Source: Lachnospiraceae bacterium
Lineage (GTDB): Bacteria > Bacillota > Clostridia > Lachnospirales > Lachnospiraceae
Length of the DNA stretch: 52,742 nt
Direction: 5' to 3'
Assembly (NCBI GenBank): GCA_902363835.1
Contig: CABJBM010000037.1
Span: 1-52,742 of the forward strand
Position numbers and translations under genes: made by a program. Below the pieces are notes generated by a model. It was not told the origin of the DNA and searched no databases. It saw only the letters and a list, made by a program, of their open reading frames with translations. Shown piece by piece: positions 17,265 through 24,401 of this stretch; the first letter of the stretch is position 1, and each line of letters begins with the position of its first letter.

Positions 17265-18628
17265 TTCTTTTCTTCCTCCTCAAATCCTATCAAATTCCGG
17301 TATGGGATCCACCCATACTGGCTGGCGTTGATTGTATGATCGTTGCGGTCCTCCGGTTCGTCCTTATCTTCCTGCCAAGAATATCGGTCCAGCTCTCCCA
17401 TGTGCTCTGTGCAAGTATCTACAACCAGATAGCAGCCCTGTGTGATCCAGCCCAGCATGAAATTGATACGATCCAGGATCGTCACTTTCTTGTAAGAATC
17501 GTGGAAGTTATACAGACAGCCTTTGAGCCGCTTGTACTTCTTAAGCTCCGTGATCGTTGCCTGATCGGCACAGTCTATAAATACATCTTTCGCAAGACCC
17601 CATTCCTTCCGGTTCCTTTCCAGGAAATCCAGGAACTTTAAAACCGTGTCCGATGGAGCCAGCGGGATTGATAGATCAGCATTGCTATACACCTTTTCAT
17701 CAAGGACAATCACCCTACGGTCCGTTGTGATGGCCTGGAAGATCATTGCAATGGTATCAGGGCTTTTGCTGGAATAAGAGGTATCCAGGGCAGCCGAAAA
17801 CTTCTTGACCTTTATCTTTCCGGATTCGATCTGCTGTTTTACCCAGGCTTTGCTGACCGCGTGTTTCTTGCGGTCAAAGTTCGGGAAGATCAGGCCGGTT
17901 GCTTTACCTCTAAGGCCCTCAATCTTGTTTTTCCATATCTTCGTGCCTTTGGGGGTATTGGACATAATCCGATCCAGCTTCTCCTTGGATAGACCCAAAT
18001 TATGGGTAAAAGAAAAGAACCAATGCACCCAGCCGGGCTTTGGTTCCTCTCGTAATTCCTCCAATATTTCTTTTGGCGTCTCGTCCTTCCATTCAGGAAG
18101 CGGGCGGGAACAGTTTATGTACTCTTTATACACTGGCAGATTCGGATCATCAGGATTAAGGGTGCCCATGAGGTAGTCCGAACGCATGGCGGACTCTCTT
18201 ACAAACTCAATATCCGCTGTGTTGATCTCATCAATGTACAGACAGCCGTACTGGCCTCCCAGAGCCTTTTGCCACTTCTTCTTATCTCCGTAGCCCATTA
18301 CATAGATGACCTTATCACCACCGGAAGTATGGAAAAGAATGTGGGGGATCTTATCATCTTTGGTTCCGTTGCCGTTGTACTCAGCCAGAATACCAAAATC
18401 GTCTATGATTCCCAGGTCCTTATTGATGATATTCTTTTCTGCGGTTCCGGTGTCTTTTGCTGCAATGATGTGCAGCTTCTTAGGGCTTTCCGCCACCTTA
18501 AGCATGAACTTAAACAGACCGACCGTAGTCTTGCCCGCAGCCGTGGTCCCTTCCAGGAACTCCACAGGAGCATCACACTTTAAAAAGGCTTTGTACTTCT
18601 CTGACAGAAGCAGGCGTTCATCACTCAT
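17261..18628 (-). CDS. terL: Terminase large subunit
   Basis: The protein has 455 residues. The N-terminal ATPase has Walker A at about residues 27-35 (GTTAAGKTT), Walker B and catalytic Glu near 129-134 (CLYIDE) and a motif III-like MGTLNPDDPN. The C-terminal nuclease begins near 285 with ALDTSYSSKSPDT, followed by acidic residues (FIDCADQATI, and DRNDHTINASQYG at the end). It cuts concatemeric DNA and pumps it into the procapsid through the portal. The start codon overlaps the stop of terS by one base. Confidence 0.93.
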   Translation of the reverse strand: MSDERLLLSEKYKAFLKCDAPVEFLEGTTAAGKTTVGLFKFMLKVAESPKKLHIIAAKDTGTAEKNIINKDLGIIDDFGILAEYNGNGTKDDKIPHILFHTSGGDKVIYVMGYGDKKKWQKALGGQYGCLYIDEINTADIEFVRESAMRSDYLMGTLNPDDPNLPVYKEYINCSRPLPEWKDETPKEILEELREEPKPGWVHWFFSFTHNLGLSKEKLDRIMSNTPKGTKIWKNKIEGLRGKATGLIFPNFDRKKHAVSKAWVKQQIESGKIKVKKFSAALDTSYSSKSPDTIAMIFQAITTDRRVIVLDEKVYSNADLSIPLAPSDTVLKFLDFLERNRKEWGLAKDVFIDCADQATITELKKYKRLKGCLYNFHDSYKKVTILDRINFMLGWITQGCYLVVDTCTEHMGELDRYSWQEDKDEPEDRNDHTINASQYGWIPYRNLIGFEEEEKK

Positions 18629-19143
18629 TACCCATCACCACCGCGCATCTGCTTAACCAGGTCGTCAAGCTTCGTTTTCTCAGTCTCCAGAGCGCCAGAC
18701 ACTTCCAGCTTATCCTTAAACATACCCAGGTGCCTGCCGATCAGTTCCAGGGCCTTTCCCTTATCATTCAGTTTAATTTCTATCCCGTTGGCACCTTCCT
18801 TAATGCCAGCAATGGCTCCAAGCTTATCTGGGGGCATATCTTCTGTTTGCTTAACTTTTACATAGGGACCTTCAATCGTCACGTAGTCCGTAACATTGGC
18901 AAATCCTATCTTTGCAAGCTCCTTTAAAACCATATCCTGGGTGATCTCAGTGCGCTTTTCCCGGTCCTGCATGCGCTTTTGGATATAATCCCCAACCTTA
19001 ACATTTCTTAACAATCTGGCTCCTGCAGCTGAGGCTGTTTCATCATTCTTGACCCTGGGATAAGCCACCTTGTAAGCTCTGGTGGCATTAAGATCAATCA
19101 GGTACTCATCTGCAAATATTTTCTGTTTGGCTGTTAATGCCAT
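18628..19143 (-). CDS. terS: Terminase small subunit
   Basis: The protein has 171 residues from the ATG at 19143, which has GAAAGGAGTGAG before it. It starts MALTAKQKIFADEYLIDLNA, the family hallmark of an N-terminal helix-turn-helix (residues 1-60 with ATRAYKVAYP). A central helical oligomerisation region follows, and then a tail that would contact TerL. It recognises the packaging site. A terminator lies only 32 bases upstream with no room for a promoter between, so terS is probably transcribed by read-through. Confidence 0.88.
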   Translation of the reverse strand: MALTAKQKIFADEYLIDLNATRAYKVAYPRVKNDETASAAGARLLRNVKVGDYIQKRMQDREKRTEITQDMVLKELAKIGFANVTDYVTIEGPYVKVKQTEDMPPDKLGAIAGIKEGANGIEIKLNDKGKALELIGRHLGMFKDKLEVSGALETEKTKLDDLVKQMRGGDG

Positions 19144-19174
19144 CAGTCTCACTCCTTTCGTCGGTTTTGGATAT

Positions 19175-19201
19175 TAAAAAAGAGGCGGGGGTGGCCGCCT
19201 C
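19175..19201 (-). terminator. Intrinsic terminator between the two-gene cassette and terS
   Basis: GAGGCGG and CCGCCTC form a strong GC-rich stem directly after the TAA at 19202, followed by six T on the minus strand. It closes the cassette at 19202-20169. Confidence 0.85.
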
Positions 19202-19372
19202 TTACCATTGCTTTTTTGCTGCATGGGTTGGATTTTCTCCGTATTTGCGCAACTCCATATCCTTTGGTGGGTTTCTTTGAGCAAATGCCCGTGTTCCGAT
19301 CTCCGCCAACGACCTTTGTTGTTGCTGGGGGGTAGTCTTTTGGTTGCATCGCTTAACTAATATGCTCTTCAT
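19202..19372 (-). CDS. 56-residue basic peptide, second gene of the membrane-protein cassette
   Basis: The frame starts at the ATG at 19372 with AAGGAGGGATAAT before it and ends at a TAA just before a terminator. It overlaps the stop of the 2TM/GAF gene by four bases (ATGA), a classic coupled pair. The product is rich in Lys, Arg and Gln (MKSILVKRCNQKTTPQQQQ at the start, HAAKKQW at the end) and has no hydrophobic segment. I do not recognise it. The tight coupling suggests it works with the membrane protein, for example as a partner or regulator, but that is inference. Confidence 0.65.
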   Translation of the reverse strand: MKSILVKRCNQKTTPQQQQRSLAEIGTRAFAQRNPPKDMELRKYGENPTHAAKKQW

Positions 19373-20169
19373 ATTATCCCTCCTTGCGCTTTAAATAAAT
19401 CAGGAACATTTTCATATAAATGTCGTGTATAATTAAATATGGTTTTAATCAGGATATCCTTTAAGTGTTTATCAGTTGGAATTTTAACCTCATTTTTACT
19501 GTCCAATGCAATGATAGCAATAATTTCATCACAATCACTATAAATTGGACATACTAAGCTAAATTTCAAATCGTTTGTCTTGCTAATTTGATAACCATTG
19601 AGATTGTAGTTTATGCTATTGCTATTCTCTAAATCGTCATCATAGAACATATCATGTTGACTATAACAAGCACCAACTAAACCAACTGTATTCGGACTTA
19701 CTTCAAATTTTAAATTATCAGTTTTTCCCGAATCTGCTAAAGCATCAACGTTTTTTATTACAAACTCATATTTAATATTTTTTATTATTCGATGTAACAA
19801 CATCCAATATACGGTTTTGCGCGGTACAAAAATTCTTATGTCAAACTCACTATATTCCTTACCAAAATGCGACACTAAAGTTTCAATAAAAATACTTTTA
19901 TTGTACTTTAGCAACATATTTGACTGTTTCTTGTACTTTTCTTCCCTAAGCTGAGAATTGATTAAATTTACTGTAAGCAAAAAGAAAGTTAATATGATAC
20001 TTATGATAAAACAAATTTCCTTACAAAATGGCACAGGAATGCCGCTTCCTAAGAAGTTTTTCTCTATGAGATAATCAAACGCATTATTAGATTGCCCCAA
20101 ATATGCAAACACAGCAGGAAATAAAGAAAAAATAATCCCCTGAACAATTATCGTTCCCGTTCTTTTCAT
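19369..20169 (-). CDS. Two-TM membrane protein with C-terminal GAF-like domain (moron)
   Basis: The protein has 266 residues from the ATG at 20169. A GTG at 20190 gives seven more residues but has no ribosome binding site. It has two membrane helices near the N-terminus (about residues 6-26 and 51-71), separated by a short loop. A basic linker and a cytoplasmic domain follow, whose last ~110 residues read like a GAF fold (LKFSLVCPIYSDCDE, then IIAIIALDSKNEV). The gene is clearly more AT-rich than its phage neighbours, has its own promoter (20205-20232) and ends in its own terminator after a second gene. Membrane sensors with GAF-like domains can be defence or superinfection-exclusion proteins, but the sequence does not prove a role. 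Confidence 0.75.
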   Translation of the reverse strand: MKRTGTIIVQGIIFSLFPAVFAYLGQSNNAFDYLIEKNFLGSGIPVPFCKEICFIISIILTFFLLTVNLINSQLREEKYKKQSNMLLKYNKSIFIETLVSHFGKEYSEFDIRIFVPRKTVYWMLLHRIIKNIKYEFVIKNVDALADSGKTDNLKFEVSPNTVGLVGACYSQHDMFYDDDLENSNSINYNLNGYQISKTNDLKFSLVCPIYSDCDEIIAIIALDSKNEVKIPTDKHLKDILIKTIFNYTRHLYENVPDLFKAQGGII

Positions 20170-20204
20170 ACCCTTTAATCCCTTGTACACTCTATTATAC
20201 TTCT

Positions 20205-20232
20205 AGTATATGATATTTGGGAAATAAATCAA
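20205..20232 (-). promoter_or_regulatory. Promoter of the 2TM/GAF cassette
   Basis: On the minus strand, TTGATT (20227-20232) and TATACT (20205-20210) are 16 bases apart. It lies between the hairpin that ends the structured RNA and the gene start. Confidence 0.6.
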
Positions 20233-20254
20233 CCTTTTTCTAGTTTTTACCAAA

Positions 20255-20604
20255 AGAAAACACCCATCAAGGCAATTATCAAGACAGGTGTTTTTTAAGG
20301 AGAATTACAAGTATGCTCTTTAGGCAATGTTTTCTTTAGGCTGCTTTACGCCCAGGTGCCGCCACCTGATTGACCGCATTTAATCCGGCTTCCCATGCAC
20401 GCCGAAACCTAGCTGTTTAAAGATTGCAGTCCATGTGCGCCGATACACCAACTGCATGAGGGTTTCCAGCCTGTCTTACAGGCCATTTTGTTTGAGCGGT
20501 AACATTAAGCCTTTCGGCTACCCTGAAGTTGACCGCCACTGTCCGGCGCCTTGTGGAACGAATAAAAATTTAGGGGGAGGCTATCGGCCTAAACCTGATA
20601 ACCT
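20255..20604 (-). ncRNA. Structured ~350-nt RNA at the head of the late region
   Basis: No credible coding frame with a ribosome binding site exists here on either strand. The minus strand folds into many clean stems: AGCC-GAAA-GGCT with a GNRA loop, enclosed by GCGGT/ACCGC; GCCTGT/ACAGGC; GCAGT/ACTGC; CGGC/GCCG; and CAGGTG-GCGG-CACCTG. CCTAAA occurs twice near its 3' end. A TATAAT box lies just upstream (20611-20616), and the 3' end is a hairpin AAAACACC/GGTGTTTT followed by a T-rich tail (20255-20296). It sits immediately downstream of the late-activator gene. I cannot match it to a named RNA family. Possible roles are a late small RNA or a cis-acting antitermination leader. Confidence 0.6.
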
Positions 20605-20610
20605 AAGTAT

Positions 20611-20616
20611 ATTATA
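20611..20616 (-). promoter_or_regulatory. -10 box of the presumed late promoter
   Basis: TATAAT on the minus strand, with no good -35 hexamer 16-18 bases upstream. A promoter with only a -10 box directly behind an ArpU/RinA-like gene suggests an activator-dependent late promoter. Confidence 0.5.
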
Positions 20617-20646
20617 AAACGATTTTTCCGATTATTCCGACCTTTT

Positions 20647-21066
20647 TCATTTTATTTCCATTTTCTTTAAATACCGGTCCCGAATATGTAGCCGGGGATA
20701 GTCCTCATTCTGGGGAATGCCGATTTTCTTAGCGATATCCTTCCAGCTTAAATTCTCTATGTACCTCATATTGAAAACATACCGGACTTGTCCGTCTTCA
20801 ATCTCCGCTATCCAGGATTCTATCCAGGCGGCTTCCGCTTTCTTCCTGGCCAAGAGATCCTGTTTCTGCTCATACCGTTTCCAGTCAAAGCCTGTAACGC
20901 TCTGCGGCCTGGGATAGCCCCTCTGGTAGTCCAATATAACACTATGCCCCATACCGCTGTCAGTATCCTCCATAGCCCTGATTTCATGCTCCAGGCAGAC
21001 TATATCCAGCTTTAGCTTTTGATAACCTTTTAGCCTTGCCTTGGTCATTCTCTTCACTTCTACCAC
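20647..21066 (-). CDS. ArpU/RinA-like late transcription activator
   Basis: The protein has 139 residues, starting at GTG 21066 (GTG 21057 or ATG 21048 are also possible). A helical N-terminal half is followed by a C-terminal sigma-region-4-like helix-turn-helix: VRYVFNMRYIENLSWKDIAK then KIGIPQNEDYPRLHIRDRYL. This is the layout of ArpU/RinA/DUF1492 regulators, which sit just upstream of terminase genes and switch on packaging and structural genes. The presumed late promoter starts right behind it. Confidence 0.78.
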   Translation of the reverse strand: MVEVKRMTKARLKGYQKLKLDIVCLEHEIRAMEDTDSGMGHSVILDYQRGYPRPQSVTGFDWKRYEQKQDLLARKKAEAAWIESWIAEIEDGQVRYVFNMRYIENLSWKDIAKKIGIPQNEDYPRLHIRDRYLKKMEIK

Positions 21067-21137
21067 CTCACAGATGTCTTATTTGCCAGCTTCCGGCTGA
21101 TCATCGTTCAGTATTTATTGCTTCTTGAATTCGAAAA

Positions 21138-21518
21138 TCATAAGACTCCAGCATCTTGTAAGCGCTTAATCTGCTTATCCGTGGCATTTTCAAGGGATAA
21201 AGACTGTTCAACTATCACTCCCTGATTTTCAAGCTCCTCACGAAATTCATTCGGCAACAAGGAAAATCTATCTGGCTTTTCTACATTTCCAGCTTTCAAA
21301 ATAATTTTGTTATACGATTCCCTAAGTTCATAAATTGTAGGAGGAAACCTGTTATGTTTTATCCATGCCAACGTTGCCTTTTTTAGATAATAAATATGCA
21401 TATCCTTAAGGCATTCATACCAGATAGTCCACTCGTCTTCTACCGCCAAAAAATTCTTTTGTCTAAAAGCATATTTAAACATTGTTGCTATCTCAGCAAA
21501 TTCTTTTTTAGTCATCAT
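21138..21518 (-). CDS. G39P-type replicative helicase loader/inhibitor
   Basis: The protein has 126 residues from the ATG at 21518, which overlaps the stop of the replisome organizer by one base (TAATG). The N-terminal helical domain (MTKKEFAEIATMFKYAF, then TIWYECLKDMHIYYLKKATL and FPPTIYELRE) matches the loader gp39/G39P family of phage SPP1. These proteins bind the replicative helicase and deliver it to the initiator. The C-terminal part is charged and likely disordered, as in G39P. The pair with the replication protein upstream fits an SPP1-like origin complex. Confidence 0.75.
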   Translation of the reverse strand: MMTKKEFAEIATMFKYAFRQKNFLAVEDEWTIWYECLKDMHIYYLKKATLAWIKHNRFPPTIYELRESYNKIILKAGNVEKPDRFSLLPNEFREELENQGVIVEQSLSLENATDKQIKRLQDAGVL

Positions 21519-22366
21519 TATTGCCACACCTCACCATCATCGTCAGTGAACCACCTGTTTGAAATTGATTTGTTTTCATCTTCAGGTTTGTCATTATAAT
21601 TACCATCAAGCACTTTAGGAAAGTTGTTCGGCCTTACAAACCAATCAAACGTGATAGTCCACCCTTTTTTGCTTTCGCTTCGACCAAGAAGAAAAGGACT
21701 GCTCCGAACATTTTCAATGGCTCTTAAAACTTCATCAAGTCCGTAATCCCTGATCCGGGCTTTTAGCCAACCATGACGCTGGGTGCCTGAAACAATCTTT
21801 TTAATCCTGCTCAATCCAGGTAAAGAATTCCAGGCATCAATGACTTGTTGCACTTCAGTGCTACGAACAGTATTGTCAAATACTGTATTATCTTTTTCTT
21901 TCTCTTTATTACCTTCTTTATATTCTTTATATTCTTTATATTCTTTATATTCTTTAGTAGTTGTTAGCTCTTTGTTAGGCCTTTGTTGGCTCTTTGTTAG
22001 CTCTTTGTCAAGGTCTTTGTTAGGCTCTTCATCATTAACCTGATAAATCCCCCAATTTACAATGGTTATCAGCCGTCCGGCCTTTGTTGATTCGTTTGTT
22101 AAAAAACCGAACTTTTCAAAACGCTTGATTGCAGTCCTGACGTTCTGTATACTAACGTCTTTCCCGGATTTTTCAGCTATTTTTTCCAAACTGGTGACAA
22201 ATTGACCTGGAGCACAATCATATTGCTGACCATTCCATTCCCACCTTTTCTCTTTATAATTTGCCATTGATAAAAGGGTAATGAGAACAGTTTTCTGCTC
22301 AGATGACGAAAGGACCCATATTGGTTTTTCAAATAGCTCTCGATGAATTTTTATCCAACCATTCAT
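21518..22366 (-). CDS. Phage replisome organizer with internal iterons
   Basis: The protein has 282 residues and starts MNGWIKIHRELFEKPIWVLS, the typical opening of phage replisome-organizer winged-helix domains (residues 1-105). The middle (about 110-155) is encoded by tandem DNA repeats and gives a charged linker with NKEL and EYK repeats. The C-terminal ~110 residues (VQQVIDAWNSLPGLSRIKKI to DWFVRPNNFPKVLDGNY) match the conserved C-terminal domain of such proteins. It would bind the repeats in its own gene, open the origin and recruit helicase through the coupled G39P-like protein. Confidence 0.82.
   Translation of the reverse strand: MNGWIKIHRELFEKPIWVLSSSEQKTVLITLLSMANYKEKRWEWNGQQYDCAPGQFVTSLEKIAEKSGKDVSIQNVRTAIKRFEKFGFLTNESTKAGRLITIVNWGIYQVNDEEPNKDLDKELTKSQQRPNKELTTTKEYKEYKEYKEYKEGNKEKEKDNTVFDNTVRSTEVQQVIDAWNSLPGLSRIKKIVSGTQRHGWLKARIRDYGLDEVLRAIENVRSSPFLLGRSESKKGWTITFDWFVRPNNFPKVLDGNYNDKPEDENKSISNRWFTDDDGEVWQ
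21914..22030. repeat. Two tandem repeat arrays inside the replication gene: candidate phage origin
   Basis: TTCTTTATA occurs four times in tandem, plus one partial copy (21914-21958). Next come six 11-12-base units of the TTAGCTCTTTG type (21964, 21975, 21986, 21997, 22008 and 22020 starts), two of them identical. Iterons plus an AT-rich block inside the initiator gene are the lambda-O style of origin. Confidence 0.65.
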
Positions 22367-22415
22367 CCACTCCCCTCCTTTCTAAGCGTAGTTACCAAGA
22401 ATATTTTTATAATAA

Positions 22416-23243
22416 CTATAGGCCCCATTCCGCTTTGATCTGGTTCAAAAGTTTCATTTCTTCCGAGGTATCTTTTCCAGGGTTGCTATCCGGGTGATAG
22501 GCTTTAGAAAGGGTGCGGTAAAACTGCTTTAATATGGCCTTGTTCCCTTCCCCATGGTCTCCCGATACAGGACATCTTTCCTTTTGATTTTCGTCGTAGT
22601 TACTGAAAAAATCATCATAATACCTACTGTAAGACTGCCGTGCTTGTTCCTCACGCCTCTTCTTTGCTATATATTCTGCTTCTATCTCCTTAAGTCTCTT
22701 GGGCCTCTGTAACACTCCAAAAACGTCATAGCACTGGTCATATTCATTGGAGCCTACTGTTTCATACTTAGCATTGAATTCAGTCTTTCTGATGGCATAT
22801 AAAGTGGTTATACGCTCATGTTCCTGGTGGACTTTAAACTCCTCTGTTTGAGCAAATTCAGCTTGGATACGTTCTTGCAAGGGACTTATTTTTTTCTGGA
22901 TCAGATTATATAAAAATTCAGGAGTGCACCCTATGGCATCTGCAGCTATATTAATCTTTGAATCTCCCCAGTCATAAAGGGTAAATATATCATCGGCCAG
23001 ATCATAATAATTTACAGTGCATATCCCGTACTGATTCTTCTTGACCATTCCATCTTCCCGGTAGCTCTCATGAATACTAATCCGGTAGGCTTTCTTAATC
23101 GGTCTTTCAAATCGCTCCGTACTGTAGTAATATCCGTAATAATTTGGCATGACATTACTTTTTGTGTGATAAGATTCTATCCGCTTAGGATACCCGTTCT
23201 TTTGCATTCTCCTGGTCTTGATTTCCTGAATAACGCAATACAT
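22416..23243 (-). CDS. J-domain protein of the phage early region
   Basis: The protein has 275 residues. The C-terminus is a J-domain fragment with the key HPD tripeptide (AILKQFYRTLSKAYHPDSNP, near residue 250) and a last helix EMKLLNQIKAEWG. The N-terminal ~190 residues are unknown and rich in Tyr and charged residues. J-domains stimulate DnaK-type Hsp70 ATPase, so the protein may recruit host DnaK to the replication complex, as lambda does by another route. It lies just upstream of the replisome organizer in the same direction. Confidence 0.72.
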   Translation of the reverse strand: MYCVIQEIKTRRMQKNGYPKRIESYHTKSNVMPNYYGYYYSTERFERPIKKAYRISIHESYREDGMVKKNQYGICTVNYYDLADDIFTLYDWGDSKINIAADAIGCTPEFLYNLIQKKISPLQERIQAEFAQTEEFKVHQEHERITTLYAIRKTEFNAKYETVGSNEYDQCYDVFGVLQRPKRLKEIEAEYIAKKRREEQARQSYSRYYDDFFSNYDENQKERCPVSGDHGEGNKAILKQFYRTLSKAYHPDSNPGKDTSEEMKLLNQIKAEWGL

Positions 23244-23321
23244 TCCGGTCTTTCCTTCCTGTGGTTACTACCTTTTTAAGCATAGCAACCACATTTATTT
23301 TCAGCATATCCAACTTGTCTA

Positions 23322-23654
23322 TTATATGCTTTTGGCAGGCTTTTTATCTTCCAAGAATACATCAATAAACAAAGAAAGCTTACGGAGCTTATCATCGTCT
23401 GCAGCATTGATTTTTTTGATAATTGTTTCAGAAATAGAGCTTTGATTGCTACTTTCTTTTCCCTCACTATTGCCGGCAGAATAAGCCGCTTTCATTCCCT
23501 GCAAGTAGCCGTAATTAAAGGCACACGATATCGAATTAAGATTTCCTCCATAAAACTTTTTAATACTTACTGCCTGATCCAAAGTCATATCATATTGAGG
23601 ATCAATTTTGTTAATTGTAGCATCAGCCTCTAAAACAATATTTTTTACTCCCAT
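23322..23654 (-). CDS. Phage early protein, unknown function
   Basis: The protein has 110 residues and starts MGVKNIVLEADATINKID. It looks helical, with a Ser/Asn/Glu-rich linker near residue 65 and a C-terminal KLRKLSLFIDVFLEDKK helix. The ribosome binding site AAAGGAGGATTTAG is strong. Similar short proteins precede replication genes in clostridial prophages. No family name can be supported. Confidence 0.6.
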   Translation of the reverse strand: MGVKNIVLEADATINKIDPQYDMTLDQAVSIKKFYGGNLNSISCAFNYGYLQGMKAAYSAGNSEGKESSNQSSISETIIKKINAADDDKLRKLSLFIDVFLEDKKPAKSI

Positions 23655-23669
23655 TTCCTAAATCCTCCT

Positions 23670-23698
23670 TTGATTTATCGCCAGAGCTGTGTTATTAT
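23670..23698 (+). promoter_or_regulatory. Plus-strand promoter of a candidate small RNA
   Basis: TTGATT (23670-23675) and TATTAT (23693-23698) are 17 bases apart, pointing against the surrounding genes. Confidence 0.55.
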
Positions 23699-23704
23699 GT
23701 ATGT

Positions 23705-23775
23705 AATCCTTTGATTTTCACGGCTCTGGCTGTGCTTGCCCCAGGGAAGCTGCTACTTCCTTTGGGGCTTTTTTT
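23705..23775 (+). ncRNA. Candidate ~70-nt plus-strand small RNA with strong terminator
   Basis: A promoter at 23670-23698 would start RNA near 23705. It ends at a classic terminator: GCCCCA-GGGAAG pairs with CTTCC-TTTGGGGC, followed by seven T (23738-23775). The last bases overlap the 3' end of the minus-strand excisionase-like gene at 23774. GCCAGAGC (23679) and GCTCTGGC (23723) form another inverted repeat across the start region. No coding frame is evident. Confidence 0.55.
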
Positions 23776-24007
23776 AATGAATTCTTGTTACGGTAGCCGG
23801 TTCAGATTCCTGATCCGCAGTTCCTGTTGCAAAATAATCAATCAGCATATCAAGATTAATTAAAATTCGTCTACCAGAACGGCATACTGGAATCTTGCCC
23901 TGATTTACCAACTGTCTGATACACCACTCTCCAATACAGCAATCCGGATCCTGCTCTTTAAAGAAGGTTGCACACTGCTGGACTGTTCTCATTCTTGGCA
24001 CTGTCAT
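23774..24007 (-). CDS. Excisionase-like helix-turn-helix DNA-binding protein
   Basis: The protein has 77 residues. The segment AATFFK/PDCCIGEWCIRQLVNQGKIPV followed by CRSGRRILINLDMLIDYFATG is the winged MerR/excisionase helix-turn-helix pattern used by phage Xis proteins and small regulators. It lies directly behind the truncated antirepressor gene. It is far from the integrase (7 kb), so it may be a regulator instead of the true directionality factor. Confidence 0.6.
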   Translation of the reverse strand: MTVPRMRTVQQCATFFKEQDPDCCIGEWCIRQLVNQGKIPVCRSGRRILINLDMLIDYFATGTADQESEPATVTRIH

Positions 24008-24009
24008 AG

Positions 24010-24351
24010 CTACATCTCCCCTCTATTAATTTTACCTATATCCAACTTCAACAGATGATTCTTTGAATATCCCAAGGCAGATGCCTGCTGTGATGATTTA
24101 AAATGAACGTCCTCAAATTTCATGATGCTATCTGAAGCTTTCCCCATTTCGGGAACGCTGTCTTTTTCCCAAAACCCTGTATAATCTACCATGTTAGAAA
24201 AACCATATGTAATCATACTTTCTATCCAATCCACATACTTTTTAGAAATTTTTAATTTAGCATGTAATTCTCTTCCATACACAACCTTTTCGCCTTTATT
24301 AGTCGTATATACTGGAATCACATCAGTACTAAATACGGTTAAATTGTTCAT
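24010..24351 (-). CDS. AntA-type antirepressor, truncated
   Basis: The protein has 113 residues from the ATG at 24351, which has AAGGAGGTTTTT before it. Residues about 15-60 (GEKVVYGRELHAKLKISKKY, DWIESMITYGFSNMVDY) are the AntA/AntB domain of phage antirepressors. Full-length members normally carry a C-terminal KilA-C-like domain. Here it is replaced by ~50 unrelated residues (VHFKSSQQASALGYSKNHLL) ending just before the next gene. It may be a deletion product or a minimal antirepressor. Confidence 0.68.
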   Translation of the reverse strand: MNNLTVFSTDVIPVYTTNKGEKVVYGRELHAKLKISKKYVDWIESMITYGFSNMVDYTGFWEKDSVPEMGKASDSIMKFEDVHFKSSQQASALGYSKNHLLKLDIGKINRGEM

Positions 24352-24401
24352 AAAAACCTCCTTCTTTTTCATTAAATTTTAAATCGAGCTTCTGTTCTCA
24401 A

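Noticed and set aside
19149..19349. 66-residue minus-strand frame covering the cassette end
   Set aside because: It runs through the terminator and has no ribosome binding site. The 56-residue frame at 19202-19372 in another frame has AAGGAGG, ATGA coupling and a stop just before the terminator.
20255..20604. Group I or II intron or homing-endonuclease RNA
   Set aside because: It does not interrupt a gene, no endonuclease or reverse transcriptase frame is linked, and no intron core motif was recognised.
20435..20617. 60-residue plus-strand frame within the structured RNA
   Set aside because: It has no ribosome binding site, ends inside the promoter of the opposite strand, and its sequence follows the hairpin arms.
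21914..22030. CRISPR-like array
   Set aside because: Repeats are only 9-12 bases, directly tandem without unique spacers, and lie inside a gene.
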